Assembly: GCF_000814765.1 (NCBI RefSeq)
Contig: NZ_JWIC01000007.1
Span: forward strand, 62,001 to 126,000
Length of the DNA: 64,000 nt
Source: Pseudoalteromonas luteoviolacea
GTDB taxonomy: Bacteria; Pseudomonadota; Gammaproteobacteria; Enterobacterales; Alteromonadaceae
Reading direction: 5' to 3'
Each line of letters begins with the position of its first letter. The stretch's first letter is position 1. A model generated the notes under the pieces. The model did not search any database and had not been told where the DNA came from. It saw only the letters and a program-made list of their open reading frames with translations. Below, in pieces: positions 8,822 through 16,747 of this stretch. A program made the translations under genes and the position numbers.

Positions 8822-9902
8822 TATTTGCCCCTTGGAATGCTTGTTCAGCACTTTGTTCTTTATTCGTAAGTGTTACGTTTAAAAATTCTTTAATTTTAAT
8901 ACAAGTAAGTTCAGCAGCTTTGCGGTTATTGGTCATAGCATTGTTGTTTACGCAGCGTCCGCGCCAAGCATTATTGCTACGCGACCAATTAATATCACTC
9001 AAGCCTTTGAGGGTTTTTTGCCATTGCGGATCGTGTTTAAGTAAATATGCACCAAGCATTCCTAAAGCATGAAGTGTAACAGCGTGTGCGTGAATTGATT
9101 CGTCACGTAAATCACCACCAGATGCTTTGTCTTCACATACCAGCTGCCATGCAGGCATATTGTTTAGCACTTCGTGCCAAAATTCAGTTGCTGTAGGTAT
9201 GAGTGACTCATAGTTTTTCTGATTTATGGTTCCGAGTAGGTACTTGGTGGCTTTATTAATTGCGCTGTGACTAACTAGCTTTTTAGAACGTACACCTAGA
9301 TTACTTTTTTCCATATGAACAAGCTTTGTGAACTGTTCACTTCTAAACACGACAGTTTTTGAAAGTATGGCGTCAGGCTTATCATCGTAAGTGATACTTA
9401 GTGAGGAGTCTGTTTTAACCGGGTAAAGATTTAAGTCTTTAAAAATGCGTTGGCGCTCTTCGAGTGTTTTATTACTAAAGAACACCACTGAAATAGATTC
9501 ATCAGCAAGCGATGGATCTGCCTTTATGGCCTCTAAAATTGCGGCGTTACGGTGTTGCCCGTCTGTGATAAATAGCTCAGCGTCTTCATCTATTAAAAGA
9601 GTACCAATTTTTTGTTCGTGTTTACTTTCACCAATTGGTACAAACTCACTTGCACCGCTAATACATGCGGTAAGCGCAGAAAAGACGTAATTATCTCTGT
9701 TATCTAAAATATAGTTAGCTATATCAGGTATGCGTTCTTCGTTAATGATACGCTGTGCTCGTTGATCTACAGGTAATTTGCTTTCATCAAAGGTAAATAT
9801 CTTATTTAACCTTTTTAGTGGGCACATAACGATGTAATATTCTGTTTTTGCTTGGGTTCCCCTGATTGCAGGAAAGGAAGTACCCGATACGATTTGGCTC
9901 AT
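8814..9902 (-). CDS. dndB: DndB, transcriptional regulator of DNA sulfur modification (DGQHR family)
   Basis: The 362-residue protein contains the DGQHR signature (TDGQHRNAA, about residues 113-121) that defines the DndB family. DndB is described in other bacteria as a repressor of the dnd operon and a modulator of modification level. It is the first gene of the minus-strand operon and diverges from dndA, so the 134-base gap at 9903-10036 is the natural place for its operator. Confidence 0.92.
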   Translation of the reverse strand: MSQIVSGTSFPAIRGTQAKTEYYIVMCPLKRLNKIFTFDESKLPVDQRAQRIINEERIPDIANYILDNRDNYVFSALTACISGASEFVPIGESKHEQKIGTLLIDEDAELFITDGQHRNAAILEAIKADPSLADESISVVFFSNKTLEERQRIFKDLNLYPVKTDSSLSITYDDKPDAILSKTVVFRSEQFTKLVHMEKSNLGVRSKKLVSHSAINKATKYLLGTINQKNYESLIPTATEFWHEVLNNMPAWQLVCEDKASGGDLRDESIHAHAVTLHALGMLGAYLLKHDPQWQKTLKGLSDINWSRSNNAWRGRCVNNNAMTNNRKAAELTCIKIKEFLNVTLTNKEQSAEQAFQGANND

Positions 9903-9954
9903 TGCTACTTTTTGTGTTATGCCTTTGTTGCGTAGTTCGTAGTTTATTGCTTTT

Positions 9955-9966
9955 GTTCGTACGAAC
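9955..9966. promoter_or_regulatory. Palindrome in the dndB-dndA divergent promoter region
   Basis: GTTCGTACGAAC is a perfect 12-base palindrome in the short gap between divergent dndB and dndA. A related partial copy, GTTCGTAG, lies 20 bases away at about 9936. DndB-type repressors are known to bind inverted repeats in such promoters, so this is a candidate DndB operator. A TATAGT element at 9988-9993 could be the -10 box for dndA. Confidence 0.45.
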
Positions 9967-10036
9967 AGGTTGGCGCAAATTCTACAGTATAGTGATTAAA
10001 TTGTCTGTGAATATTTATAATTTTTTTGGAGAGAAA

Positions 10037-11164
10037 ATGACTGCCTATCTAGATATGAACGCAACTTCACCAGTCTCGAAAGAAGTTGCTGATTTAGTGT
10101 ACAGATTGATGGTTGAAGAGTATGGCAATGCTGGTAGCCGGACTCATGAATTTGGCGCACTAGCTAAGAAACACGTAGAAACGGCAAGAAAGCAGGTTGC
10201 TGAAGTTGTTGCTGCTGATAAATCAGAAGTCATTTTTACTAGTGGTGCTACAGAGAGTAATAATATTGCAATTTTAGGTATAAAAGACTTTGCGGAGCAA
10301 GAAAATAAAAAACATATTATTACCACACGAATAGAGCATAAAGCTGTTTTGGAGCCAATTGAGCATCTAGAAAATAATGGCTTTGAAGTAAGTTACTTAG
10401 ATGTAGGCGAAAGTGGTTTGGTTGACCCTAAACAGCTTAACGCATTGTTAAGAGACGATACTGTGCTTGTCTCAATTATGCATGTAAATAATGAAACAGG
10501 TTGCATTCAGCCAATGAACGATATTTGTGAGGCGCTTAAGTTTAATGATGCGTACTTGCATGTAGATGCGGCGCAAAGCTTTGGTAAGCTGAGTGAGTGT
10601 TTAAAAAATGACCGTGTCGATTTAATAAGCGCTAGCGGTCATAAAGTTTATGCCCCTAAAGGTATTGGTGCACTAATTATGCGTAAGCGCGGTTTTATAA
10701 AACCACCATTAAAACCAATTCAATTTGGTGGCGGTCAAGAGAAAGGCCTTCGACCCGGTACTTTACCTGTACCTTTGATTGCAGGGTTTGGTTTAGCTTG
10801 TGAATTGGCGATTAAAAATGCTGATAAATGGCAAACTTATGCGAGTTTACTAAAGCAATCGCTCATGGTTGAATTAGATAAAGTTGGTGCACACTATAAC
10901 GGCGAGAATACTTCTCCTTATGTTTTAAACTTTTCTGTTTCAGGCGTGAATTCAGAGTCGTTAATGGTTAGCTTAAAAGGGATTGCGGCAGTTTCAAATG
11001 GATCTGCATGCACATCTTCAAGTTATACTCCTTCACATGTATTAACAGCTATGGGGCTTGATGAAGATAGGATCACAGGTGCAGTGCGTATATCATGGGG
11101 ATATATGACAGAATCCTTACCAATTAATGAAATAGTAGAAAAAATTAAGCAGATACAGATATGA
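10037..11164 (+). CDS. dndA: DndA, cysteine desulfurase (IscS/NifS family)
   Basis: The start is the ATG at 10037 behind GGAGAG; the frame is open further upstream but that part overlaps the divergent promoter and looks non-coding. The 375-residue PLP enzyme has SASGHKVYAPKG with the Schiff-base Lys at about 203, HVDAAQSFGK upstream of it, and the catalytic Cys at about 325 in NGSACTSSS. It converts cysteine to alanine and passes persulfide sulfur to DndC. Many Dnd islands lack dndA and borrow IscS; here a dedicated copy diverges from dndB. Its stop overlaps the next start (ATGA). Confidence 0.92.
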   Translation: MTAYLDMNATSPVSKEVADLVYRLMVEEYGNAGSRTHEFGALAKKHVETARKQVAEVVAADKSEVIFTSGATESNNIAILGIKDFAEQENKKHIITTRIEHKAVLEPIEHLENNGFEVSYLDVGESGLVDPKQLNALLRDDTVLVSIMHVNNETGCIQPMNDICEALKFNDAYLHVDAAQSFGKLSECLKNDRVDLISASGHKVYAPKGIGALIMRKRGFIKPPLKPIQFGGGQEKGLRPGTLPVPLIAGFGLACELAIKNADKWQTYASLLKQSLMVELDKVGAHYNGENTSPYVLNFSVSGVNSESLMVSLKGIAAVSNGSACTSSSYTPSHVLTAMGLDEDRITGAVRISWGYMTESLPINEIVEKIKQIQI

Positions 11165-11943
11165 GTAAAGTAACAATTGCAGAAGCCGCAGTAAAAGCTT
11201 TATCACTGATTGGTGAACCTGCAACTTACAAGGTCGTTTACAGTAAAATTATGGAACACTCATTGTATAAATTTGGAGCAAAAGACCCGCTTTCTGTGCT
11301 ACGTGTTCAAATGGAGCGACATAGTGATAGCACTTCTTGGAACAATGAGTCACAAATTAAACTGTTCACTAAAAATGAAGTTGGTGAATTTTCATTATTG
11401 AGCGCTTCTTCAGCTGATAATAAAGAAGAGCAAGTTAAGATGACCAACAGTTTGGAGCTGGTACACCAATTAGCTAACAAATTAAAGCAAGATACGATAC
11501 AACGTATAGTTGATCATCTTTATTCACTTGAACCTGAAGAGTTTGAATTTTTCTGTAGGCGCTTTTTAGAACGTTATGGTTTTGAAAGTATGGAAGTTAC
11601 TCAACGTGGTCGCGATGGTGGTATTGACGTCTATGGTCAATTAGAAGTAGGTATTTCAATGCTCCATGTAGCAGCTCAATGTAAGCGCTACAAAAAAACA
11701 AACAAAGTTTCTCGACCTGATATTGATATGTTTAGAGGTGCAATACAAGGCGAGTTTCAACAAGGCATATTTATAACTACAAGCAGCTTTACTAAAGAAG
11801 CACAAGATAGCGCCTTTAAACGTGGTTGTGTACCAATAGTTTTAATTGATGGTGAAACGCTTGCAGAGATTATGATTGAACGTGGTATTGGAGTATCTAC
11901 TAGCCACATTCCAATCTATGATTTCGAGCTAGATTTGGTGTAA
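11161..11943 (+). CDS. Mrr-type restriction endonuclease with N-terminal winged helix
   Basis: The 260-residue protein overlaps dndA by four bases, so the two are co-translated. Residues about 1-80 resemble the winged-helix (HARE-like) domain, with VKALSLIGEPATYKVVY. Residues about 115-240 are an Mrr-cat domain with the PD-(D/E)xK residues: FEFFCRRFLERYGF, then GRDGGIDVYG, then AAQCKRY, then GIFITTSSFTKEA. Mrr-type enzymes cut modified DNA. Coupling to dndA is odd because the host's own DNA is sulfur-modified, so it may target methylated DNA or be restrained by modification. Its specificity cannot be told from the sequence. Confidence 0.85.
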   Translation: MSKVTIAEAAVKALSLIGEPATYKVVYSKIMEHSLYKFGAKDPLSVLRVQMERHSDSTSWNNESQIKLFTKNEVGEFSLLSASSADNKEEQVKMTNSLELVHQLANKLKQDTIQRIVDHLYSLEPEEFEFFCRRFLERYGFESMEVTQRGRDGGIDVYGQLEVGISMLHVAAQCKRYKKTNKVSRPDIDMFRGAIQGEFQQGIFITTSSFTKEAQDSAFKRGCVPIVLIDGETLAEIMIERGIGVSTSHIPIYDFELDLV

Positions 11944-11970
11944 AAATAGTTATTATGAAAGGGAATGAGT

Positions 11971-12341
11971 TTTGAATTTATATAACAAAATTAATATGTC
12001 AGATCTATCAGTACTCACTGATAAAAAGTTTCAAAGTGTTGAGTTGCGGATATAGATTTCACTTTATTACAGGAATGATGAGAGCTGAATTTAATGATTG
12101 TAGATTTACAAACTGCAATTTTGAACGAAAAAAACTTAAAGACCTAAAAGTTACTGATTCACATTTCGTAAGTTGTTCATTTCTCAGGACTGATTTACTG
12201 GGGAGTTGTTTTGAAAAAGTTATATTTAGAAACTGTCAATTCGAAAGGTCGAACTGGAATAGGACTGAGGTCCTGAATTCTGAATTTATTAACTGTACAT
12301 ATAATTATGATTCAGGCTTTCATATATGCCATTTTTACTAA
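11971..12341 (+). pseudogene. Pentapeptide-repeat protein, probably broken
   Basis: The frame from 12036 to 12341 encodes about 100 residues of pentapeptide-like repeats (FNDCRFTNCNF, FVSCSFLRTDLL, FRNCQFERSNW, FINC). It has no good ribosome site at its start. Upstream, other frames give matching pieces: LSVLTDKKFQSVELR from about 12006, then DIDFTLLQE. One missing base near 12048 and a second lesion near 12072 would join them. Pentapeptide proteins form right-handed quadrilateral beta-helices that mimic DNA or act as scaffolds. Its role in the island is unknown. Confidence 0.5.
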
Positions 12342-12366
12342 TGTGTTAGGTTTTCCTGAGAGATAC

Positions 12367-14457
12367 TTAAAGAGAACAGGGAAAATGGACCTTGGTCAAA
12401 TTTTTTAGTTTTTTTATAAACTTGTCTCCCTTAAGTTTCACCTCCCCAATACTCAAACACCTTTTGTAGAATATCCCAATTGGGCCATTCTGCTTTTGGT
12501 ACGACCCTTCGAGCATATCAGAGAGTCGCTTATCAAATCGTTGCTGTGCTTTGTATTCGTTTATATCCGCCTCAATAAAGTCCAGTTTGTTGTAAAGCGG
12601 TTGTAGCGGGTATTCGTTACCCGGTAGTAAAAGTAGTCTATGCCTTGCTCGGCGAGTTTTTACTTTTATACGCTCGGTGAGTAGCGGGAGTTTTTTGCTG
12701 TAATCATCATATTTTAATAGCGTTACTTTGCCTGAGCGCATATGTATTTTTATTAGGTCAATGTCGTCGATGTCTCCATAAAGTTGTGCGGCACAGCCAA
12801 TATACACTCGTAAGATTGCTGGTAATTTGTTTAGGTAGTGTTTGGGTAGTGTATAACTTTGGCTATGGTTAAACTCACCAATGTTGAGTTGTTCAAAAAC
12901 TTGAGAGCATGCATTGGCTATGTTGGCTGGCGATGAAATTGAAAAGAGTAGTACTTTTGCTTGCTCAAGGGCTTGGTTTAAGCTCTCAAAATGCATTTTT
13001 ATGTCACGTTGTAGCCTATTGGGTAAATGGCTTTTTGTTTGGCGCTTGCCAAATAGGCTTAGGGCAAAGTATACCAAAAGGTCTTGCTGTCGTTTGTGTT
13101 GAGCAGCTTCAAATTCAGCATATTCAAATTGGCTTTGTACTAGTTCAAACGCTTTGTTATGGCTGCCGATCACCGCTCTTATTTGCTCGCTTTGTTCAAA
13201 CTCGTCGTTAGCAGGTATACGGCCATAATGTAGGCAATGCTGCCAAAAGGATTCAAACAGTTCAGTGTGCTTTTCAAATACGCTTTGCTTGATTCGTTCG
13301 GGTAGCTTTTTAGCAATAGGGCGTTTTGTAATATGTTGCCATTCGTGGTTATTAAATTGCAGCTCAATGTGATGTTGCTCTAGCAAAGCTGGGCATTTAA
13401 ACACGGCGATGACCCCTTGGCCAAATGGTATGGTGTTTACATTGAGGGTGTGTTCAATAAACTCTCTGATTTGTGCTTGACTGTAGTACTTTTGAAAGGT
13501 GTTACGTTTGGTGATCACACCGTCTTTATAAGGTTTAAATTGCTCGAATATACTTGAGTTAATAAGCATTACAGAAACGACAAGTAACTTATCGCATAAT
13601 GAATAGGCTTGTTTAAGCGTTTGCTCTCGTTCGTCATAATCTTCAATGACATTAAGCACAAAGCCAAGATTTACAATGTCGCTCTGCACTTTTTTGCCAT
13701 CGGGTTTGTGTACTGGGTCCCATGCGTTTATGTTTAGCCCGTGGCTAATGCATTCATTGTAATCATCTGAAAAACCGCATCCATAGTCGTGAATTGAGTA
13801 ATCACCATTTAAATATCCATACTTTGCAAGCTTTTGAAAGGGGGCTGAGAGCCTGTCGCGATTTATCGCGGTTAGGTGCCGCTGAATTTGAGCTGTTTGT
13901 TGTGGCTCAGTGATTGCTGCAGGTTTAGTTATTTCGACTTGTTCGAGTCGACCATATTGATTTAGTTTGTAGCCTTTACGTTGTATCAATCGAGTCCATT
14001 GTTGTTTAAAACCGATTGTTTTGGTGTTTTGATATAGGCCGATTTGCTCGCCTTCTAATGTGATGGCTTTAAACTCCGTAAAGTGTGGGTAATTAGGTAG
14101 CACAAACGCTTCTTTACGATGCAATATTGGTGGGTTATCTGATTGGGTGTAATCGGTTATTTTGGCTGTGTGTTCTGTTAAATCAATGGTGATACTTTTG
14201 TTGAGTGCTGGGTAAGCGTAGGTATCAAAATCTGGGTAGTTGAGTAGAGTGAGCTTAAAGTCTCTTTTTAGTAGTTTGACGATGTTCCATGTATTACCTT
14301 CCGCAAACACATTTGATGCATTGTTTATGAGTGCATTCAATTCAGGCGTGAGGGCTTGTTGTAAAGCAGAGCGGTGAATGTAGATTGCATTAGGTAAGTG
14401 TTTGCCTAGCTTTAAGCTTTTTATTGCTTTTTTGTATTCAGGAAAGGATAGACTCAT
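12367..14457 (-). CDS. Dnd-associated putative SAM methyltransferase
   Basis: The 696-residue reading starts at the ATG at 14457; a TTG at 14469 is an alternative. It matches the style of the methyltransferase family repeatedly found beside dnd genes. A SAM-binding motif-I-like DYGCGFSDD appears in the first half, with NINAWDP and a DIVNLGFVLNVIEDYDER segment typical of class I methyltransferases. The N-terminal 150 residues and the C-terminal half have no recognised domain. It overlaps by 20 bases a 58-residue HTH-like gene upstream, making a two-gene unit. Whether it methylates DNA is not known. Confidence 0.75.
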   Translation of the reverse strand: MSLSFPEYKKAIKSLKLGKHLPNAIYIHRSALQQALTPELNALINNASNVFAEGNTWNIVKLLKRDFKLTLLNYPDFDTYAYPALNKSITIDLTEHTAKITDYTQSDNPPILHRKEAFVLPNYPHFTEFKAITLEGEQIGLYQNTKTIGFKQQWTRLIQRKGYKLNQYGRLEQVEITKPAAITEPQQTAQIQRHLTAINRDRLSAPFQKLAKYGYLNGDYSIHDYGCGFSDDYNECISHGLNINAWDPVHKPDGKKVQSDIVNLGFVLNVIEDYDEREQTLKQAYSLCDKLLVVSVMLINSSIFEQFKPYKDGVITKRNTFQKYYSQAQIREFIEHTLNVNTIPFGQGVIAVFKCPALLEQHHIELQFNNHEWQHITKRPIAKKLPERIKQSVFEKHTELFESFWQHCLHYGRIPANDEFEQSEQIRAVIGSHNKAFELVQSQFEYAEFEAAQHKRQQDLLVYFALSLFGKRQTKSHLPNRLQRDIKMHFESLNQALEQAKVLLFSISSPANIANACSQVFEQLNIGEFNHSQSYTLPKHYLNKLPAILRVYIGCAAQLYGDIDDIDLIKIHMRSGKVTLLKYDDYSKKLPLLTERIKVKTRRARHRLLLLPGNEYPLQPLYNKLDFIEADINEYKAQQRFDKRLSDMLEGSYQKQNGPIGIFYKRCLSIGEVKLKGDKFIKKLKNLTKVHFPCSL

Positions 14458-14614
14458 CGACTTGCTCAAAATAATAGAAATACGCTCGACCTCGTTTTTC
14501 GAAGACTAGTTCGCCATGTTCGCGTTTATGCATGAGCTCACAACCACTGACTTTTAAGTGTTTTTGAGCTTGTTTGGTGGTAAGCCAATGGCCTTTGTTT
14601 TGGTTTTTGTCCAT
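14438..14614 (-). CDS. Small HTH-like (excisionase/MerR-style) protein
   Basis: A short reading frame gives 58 residues: MDKNQNKGHWLTTKQAQ, then a conserved-looking HLKVSGCELMHKREHGEL and FEKRGRAYFYY. The pattern (T.KQA...L.VS...L...R..GEL...K.GR.YFY) is that of a winged helix-turn-helix excisionase or MerR-like DNA-binding protein. It overlaps the start of the methyltransferase gene by 20 bases, so it is likely coupled to it. It may serve as the methyltransferase's regulator or DNA-targeting subunit; this is inference. It is easily missed because of its size. Confidence 0.6.
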   Translation of the reverse strand: MDKNQNKGHWLTTKQAQKHLKVSGCELMHKREHGELVFEKRGRAYFYYFEQVDESILS

Positions 14615-14696
14615 GAAAAACGTTTTTTGATTATGTTTAAGGTTAACTTACGCCAATTTATGTATTTATGCGAGTGGTATAGGCAAAAGCAGCCAA

Positions 14697-14730
14697 TCGT
14701 CGTTGCGGGCTTGCCCCGCAATCCATGTTT
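14697..14730. repeat. REP-like repeat, family A copy 1
   Basis: A palindrome TTGCGGG-cttgc-CCCGCAA (14703-14721) preceded by TCGTCG. The same core recurs at 16595-16613 and 20719-20737. This copy is followed directly by the REP-like half-site into which the IS element inserted. Confidence 0.7.
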
Positions 14731-14817
14731 GAGGGGGGGTCCTGAAGTGAGTTCTGGACTCCACCACATCTCACATACAGTGTAATGTGGTGTCGACCAA
14801 AACAAAGGAGTCCATAT

Positions 14818-15831
14818 ATGAATAATCGTAACGTGATTGCGCTCTATCTTGCAAAAAATATTATCCAAGTCGCAAAAGTCTCTAAACATGGCGAAATTAT
14901 TTTTAATAAAGCACAGTCTCCATCTAAAGTTCGCCAGATACTCGCTAACTCTGCTCCTAGCATTGTGGCAATGGAGGGATGTGGCAGTTTTCATTATTAG
15001 GGGCGGGTTGCTCAATCCTATGGTCATGAAGTGAGAGGGATGCCTCCGAAACATGTTAAGCCTTATATAAGCAAACAAAAAACAGATGCCAATGATGCTA
15101 TCGGGATTGCGATTGCTGCTATACAACCAAATATGCCCTTTTCTCCAGTAAAAAATATCGAACAGCAAATTCTCCAAACGCTCACTGTGAGTCGTAAGTT
15201 TTTGGATAAACAACTTACACAACTCAGTAATCATATTAGGGCCTTATTTTATGAATATGGCATCACTATTCCTCGCTCCAAAAAAGCATTGAAAGAGGTT
15301 TTAACAGAGCGCAATGATTTACCAGAGGTATTATTGCCATTACTTAGTGTCTTAAAAGCTCAATACCAGCAAATAGAGCAATCTCTGAATAAAGTCACTA
15401 AAAACCTAGAACTGCTTGTTTCTCAAAATGAGCAATGCCAACGTGTTATTGCGCTTGAAGGTGTGGGTGTTTTAGGTGCTGCGGGGCTAATTGCCAGCTT
15501 GAGTCAAACGAAGCACTTTAAAAATGGGCGATGTGCTTCTGTATATTTAGGCGTTACCCCAAAACAATTTAGCAGTGGAGGTAAAACCGTGATGCTGGGA
15601 ATTGATAAAGGCGCTGGAGATAAACAGCTAAAATCTTGTTTATTTTTGGGGGCATTGTCATACATTTCTAATCTGCCGGAGAAACCCAAGACATTGAAGC
15701 AGCAATGGCTCTTAAGGTTGGTTGCTCGTTCAGGTGTGAAGCGAGCTTGTATTGCGTTGGTGAATAAAAATATCAGGACGGCTTGGGCAATGTTAAAACA
15801 AGGTACGAATTACCAGCCAGTTATGATTTAA
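14818..15831 (+). pseudogene. IS1111-type DEDD transposase, inactivated
   Basis: The reading starts at the ATG at 14818. The first half ends at a TAG at 14998-15000 (GSFHY-stop-GRVAQSYGH), where family members have Trp, so a TGG-to-TAG change is likely. The rest stays in the same frame to 15831 and contains the RuvC-like remainder KQKTDANDA and the Tnp_20 domain (ALEGVGVLGAAGLIA, GRCASVYLGVTPKQFSSGGK). The first catalytic Asp, normally within an IGIDLAK-like motif, is replaced in ALYLAKN. Two independent hits make it non-functional. Confidence 0.8.
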
Positions 15832-15834
15832 AAA

Positions 15835-16038
15835 ACATTTTAAAAAGAGTTCGACAACAATGTAATTAAAACGGTAAGACCAACCTTCTGAAAACCTGTC
15901 TGAACTGGAAGTGGTAATACACTAACGAAGCGTTTAGGGCAGAAGGTGCGAATAAATCCAAGGTTAGAGAGTCGCGCTCTCAAAAGAAACCGCATATACG
16001 CAAGCATCTTTAATTTTAAAAAACATGTTGTCAAACAA
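15835..16038 (+). ncRNA. Candidate seekRNA/bridge RNA region of the IS element
   Basis: About 200 bases without a convincing gene lie between the transposase stop and the right subterminal repeat. In the IS1111 group this is where the guide RNA that selects the target is reported to be encoded. Two stretches match the flanking target: TTCTGAA at 15886-15892 resembles the left arm TCCTGAA, and CTGAACT at 15900-15906 is the exact complement of AGTTCAG in the right arm. These are candidate guide segments. Folding has not been calculated. Confidence 0.4.
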
Positions 16039-16052
16039 GTGGAGTCCATATA

Positions 16053-16110
16053 CGAGTTCAGGGTGACGGGATTGGATTTGGTGCTGTTGGTTTTAATGAG
16101 TAGAAAGGCA
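16053..16110. repeat. REP-like repeat, family B copy 1 (right half, split by the IS)
   Basis: The sequence beginning CGAGTTCAGGGTGACGGG and continuing with a GGTTTTAATGAGT end recurs at 16475-16535 with few differences. Its left arm (CCTGAA) is at 14741-14746 on the other side of the IS element. Confidence 0.65.
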
Positions 16111-16121
16111 AATCCAGTCGG

Positions 16122-16403
16122 TTATATTTTGTGATATAGGTCTTGCCACTTAGGGTTAAACGATTCTATCAATTGGATTTTCCATGCTCTTTTCCAGTTT
16201 TTAAGTTGCTTTTCGCGTGCGATGGCTGTGGTGATTGAATCGTGGCATTCAAAATAAACCAAATGATGCACATTGTATTGGCTCGTAAAGCTTTTGGTTA
16301 AATTATTTTTATGCTGATATACCCGCGCTTTTAAATCTTTTGTCACGCCAATATAAATGGTTCCATATGGTTTCGATGCAAGTATGTATACACTTGGTTG
16401 CAT
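16122..16403 (-). CDS. GIY-YIG domain protein
   Basis: The 93-residue protein starts behind AAGGAG. It is a stand-alone GIY-YIG fold: VYILASKPYGTIYIGVT (paired Tyr-Ile/Tyr-Ile-Gly core) at about 5-21, RVYQHK with the catalytic-type Arg at about 27-32, and a late Glu in AREKQLKNWKR at about 62-72. The family includes structure-specific nucleases, though many small members have no known substrate. Family B REP-like repeats lie on both sides, so the gene and repeats may move or be maintained together. Confidence 0.85.
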   Translation of the reverse strand: MQPSVYILASKPYGTIYIGVTKDLKARVYQHKNNLTKSFTSQYNVHHLVYFECHDSITTAIAREKQLKNWKRAWKIQLIESFNPKWQDLYHKI

Positions 16404-16474
16404 ATTTCACTCCTTGAAAATGATGAGCATACTCGTTTGTGTGTATAAATTTCTTTCTATTTGAATCAAAAGTG

Positions 16475-16535
16475 GGCGTGAAAACGAGTTCAGGGTGACG
16501 GGGTTTGGGTTAGTGTTATTGGTTTTAGTGAGTTG
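16475..16535. repeat. REP-like repeat, family B copy 2 (intact)
   Basis: It contains GTGAAAACGAGTTCAGGG, an imperfect palindrome, followed by TGACGGGGTTTGGG and GGTTTTAGTGAGT. It is about 80-85% like copy 1 and lies on the other side of the GIY-YIG gene in the same orientation. Confidence 0.65.
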
Positions 16536-16559
16536 CTGCATGTTTAGTTGTGTTTAGAA

Positions 16560-16624
16560 AGTTTAAACAAGCAGCGTTTTACTTACCTTCGTCGTTGCGG
16601 GCTTGCCCCGCAATTTATGTTTGA
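16560..16624. repeat. REP-like repeat, family A copy 2
   Basis: It starts with GTTTAAACAAGCAGC, followed by TTCGTCG and the palindrome TTGCGGG-cttgc-CCCGCAA at 16595-16613. The longer unit is shared with copy 3 at about 20686. Confidence 0.7.
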
Positions 16625-16747
16625 TTACTTACCATATGCGCACGCTTAGATTTAAGGCTATAGTTATAAAAACATCGAAAATTTATATTTTTAATGACAT
16701 AACATATGTTTAGGTAGGCGCTAACAAAAATATCGTGCGAGCATGCT

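Larger units (their letters stand above)
14747..16052 (+). mobile_element. IS110 family, IS1111-type insertion sequence (decayed) inside a REP-like palindrome
   Basis: The boundaries are inferred from the target: CCTGAA at 14741-14746 on the left and CGAGTTCAGG at 16053-16062 on the right are the two arms of a palindrome whose undisturbed relative is at about 16478-16492. The element is about 1.3 kb and has subterminal inverted repeats TGGACTCCAC (14755-14764) and GTGGAGTCCA (16039-16048), 8 and 4 bases inside the ends. Subterminal repeats and a long non-coding 3' region are IS1111-group features, and insertion in REP sequences is known for this group. No target duplication is seen, as expected. 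The transposase is disabled. Confidence 0.7.

Noticed and set aside
14554..15234. Long minus-strand open frame across the IS left end
   Set aside because: It is antisense to the transposase, has no recognisable family and runs through the inverted repeat and REP; treated as chance.
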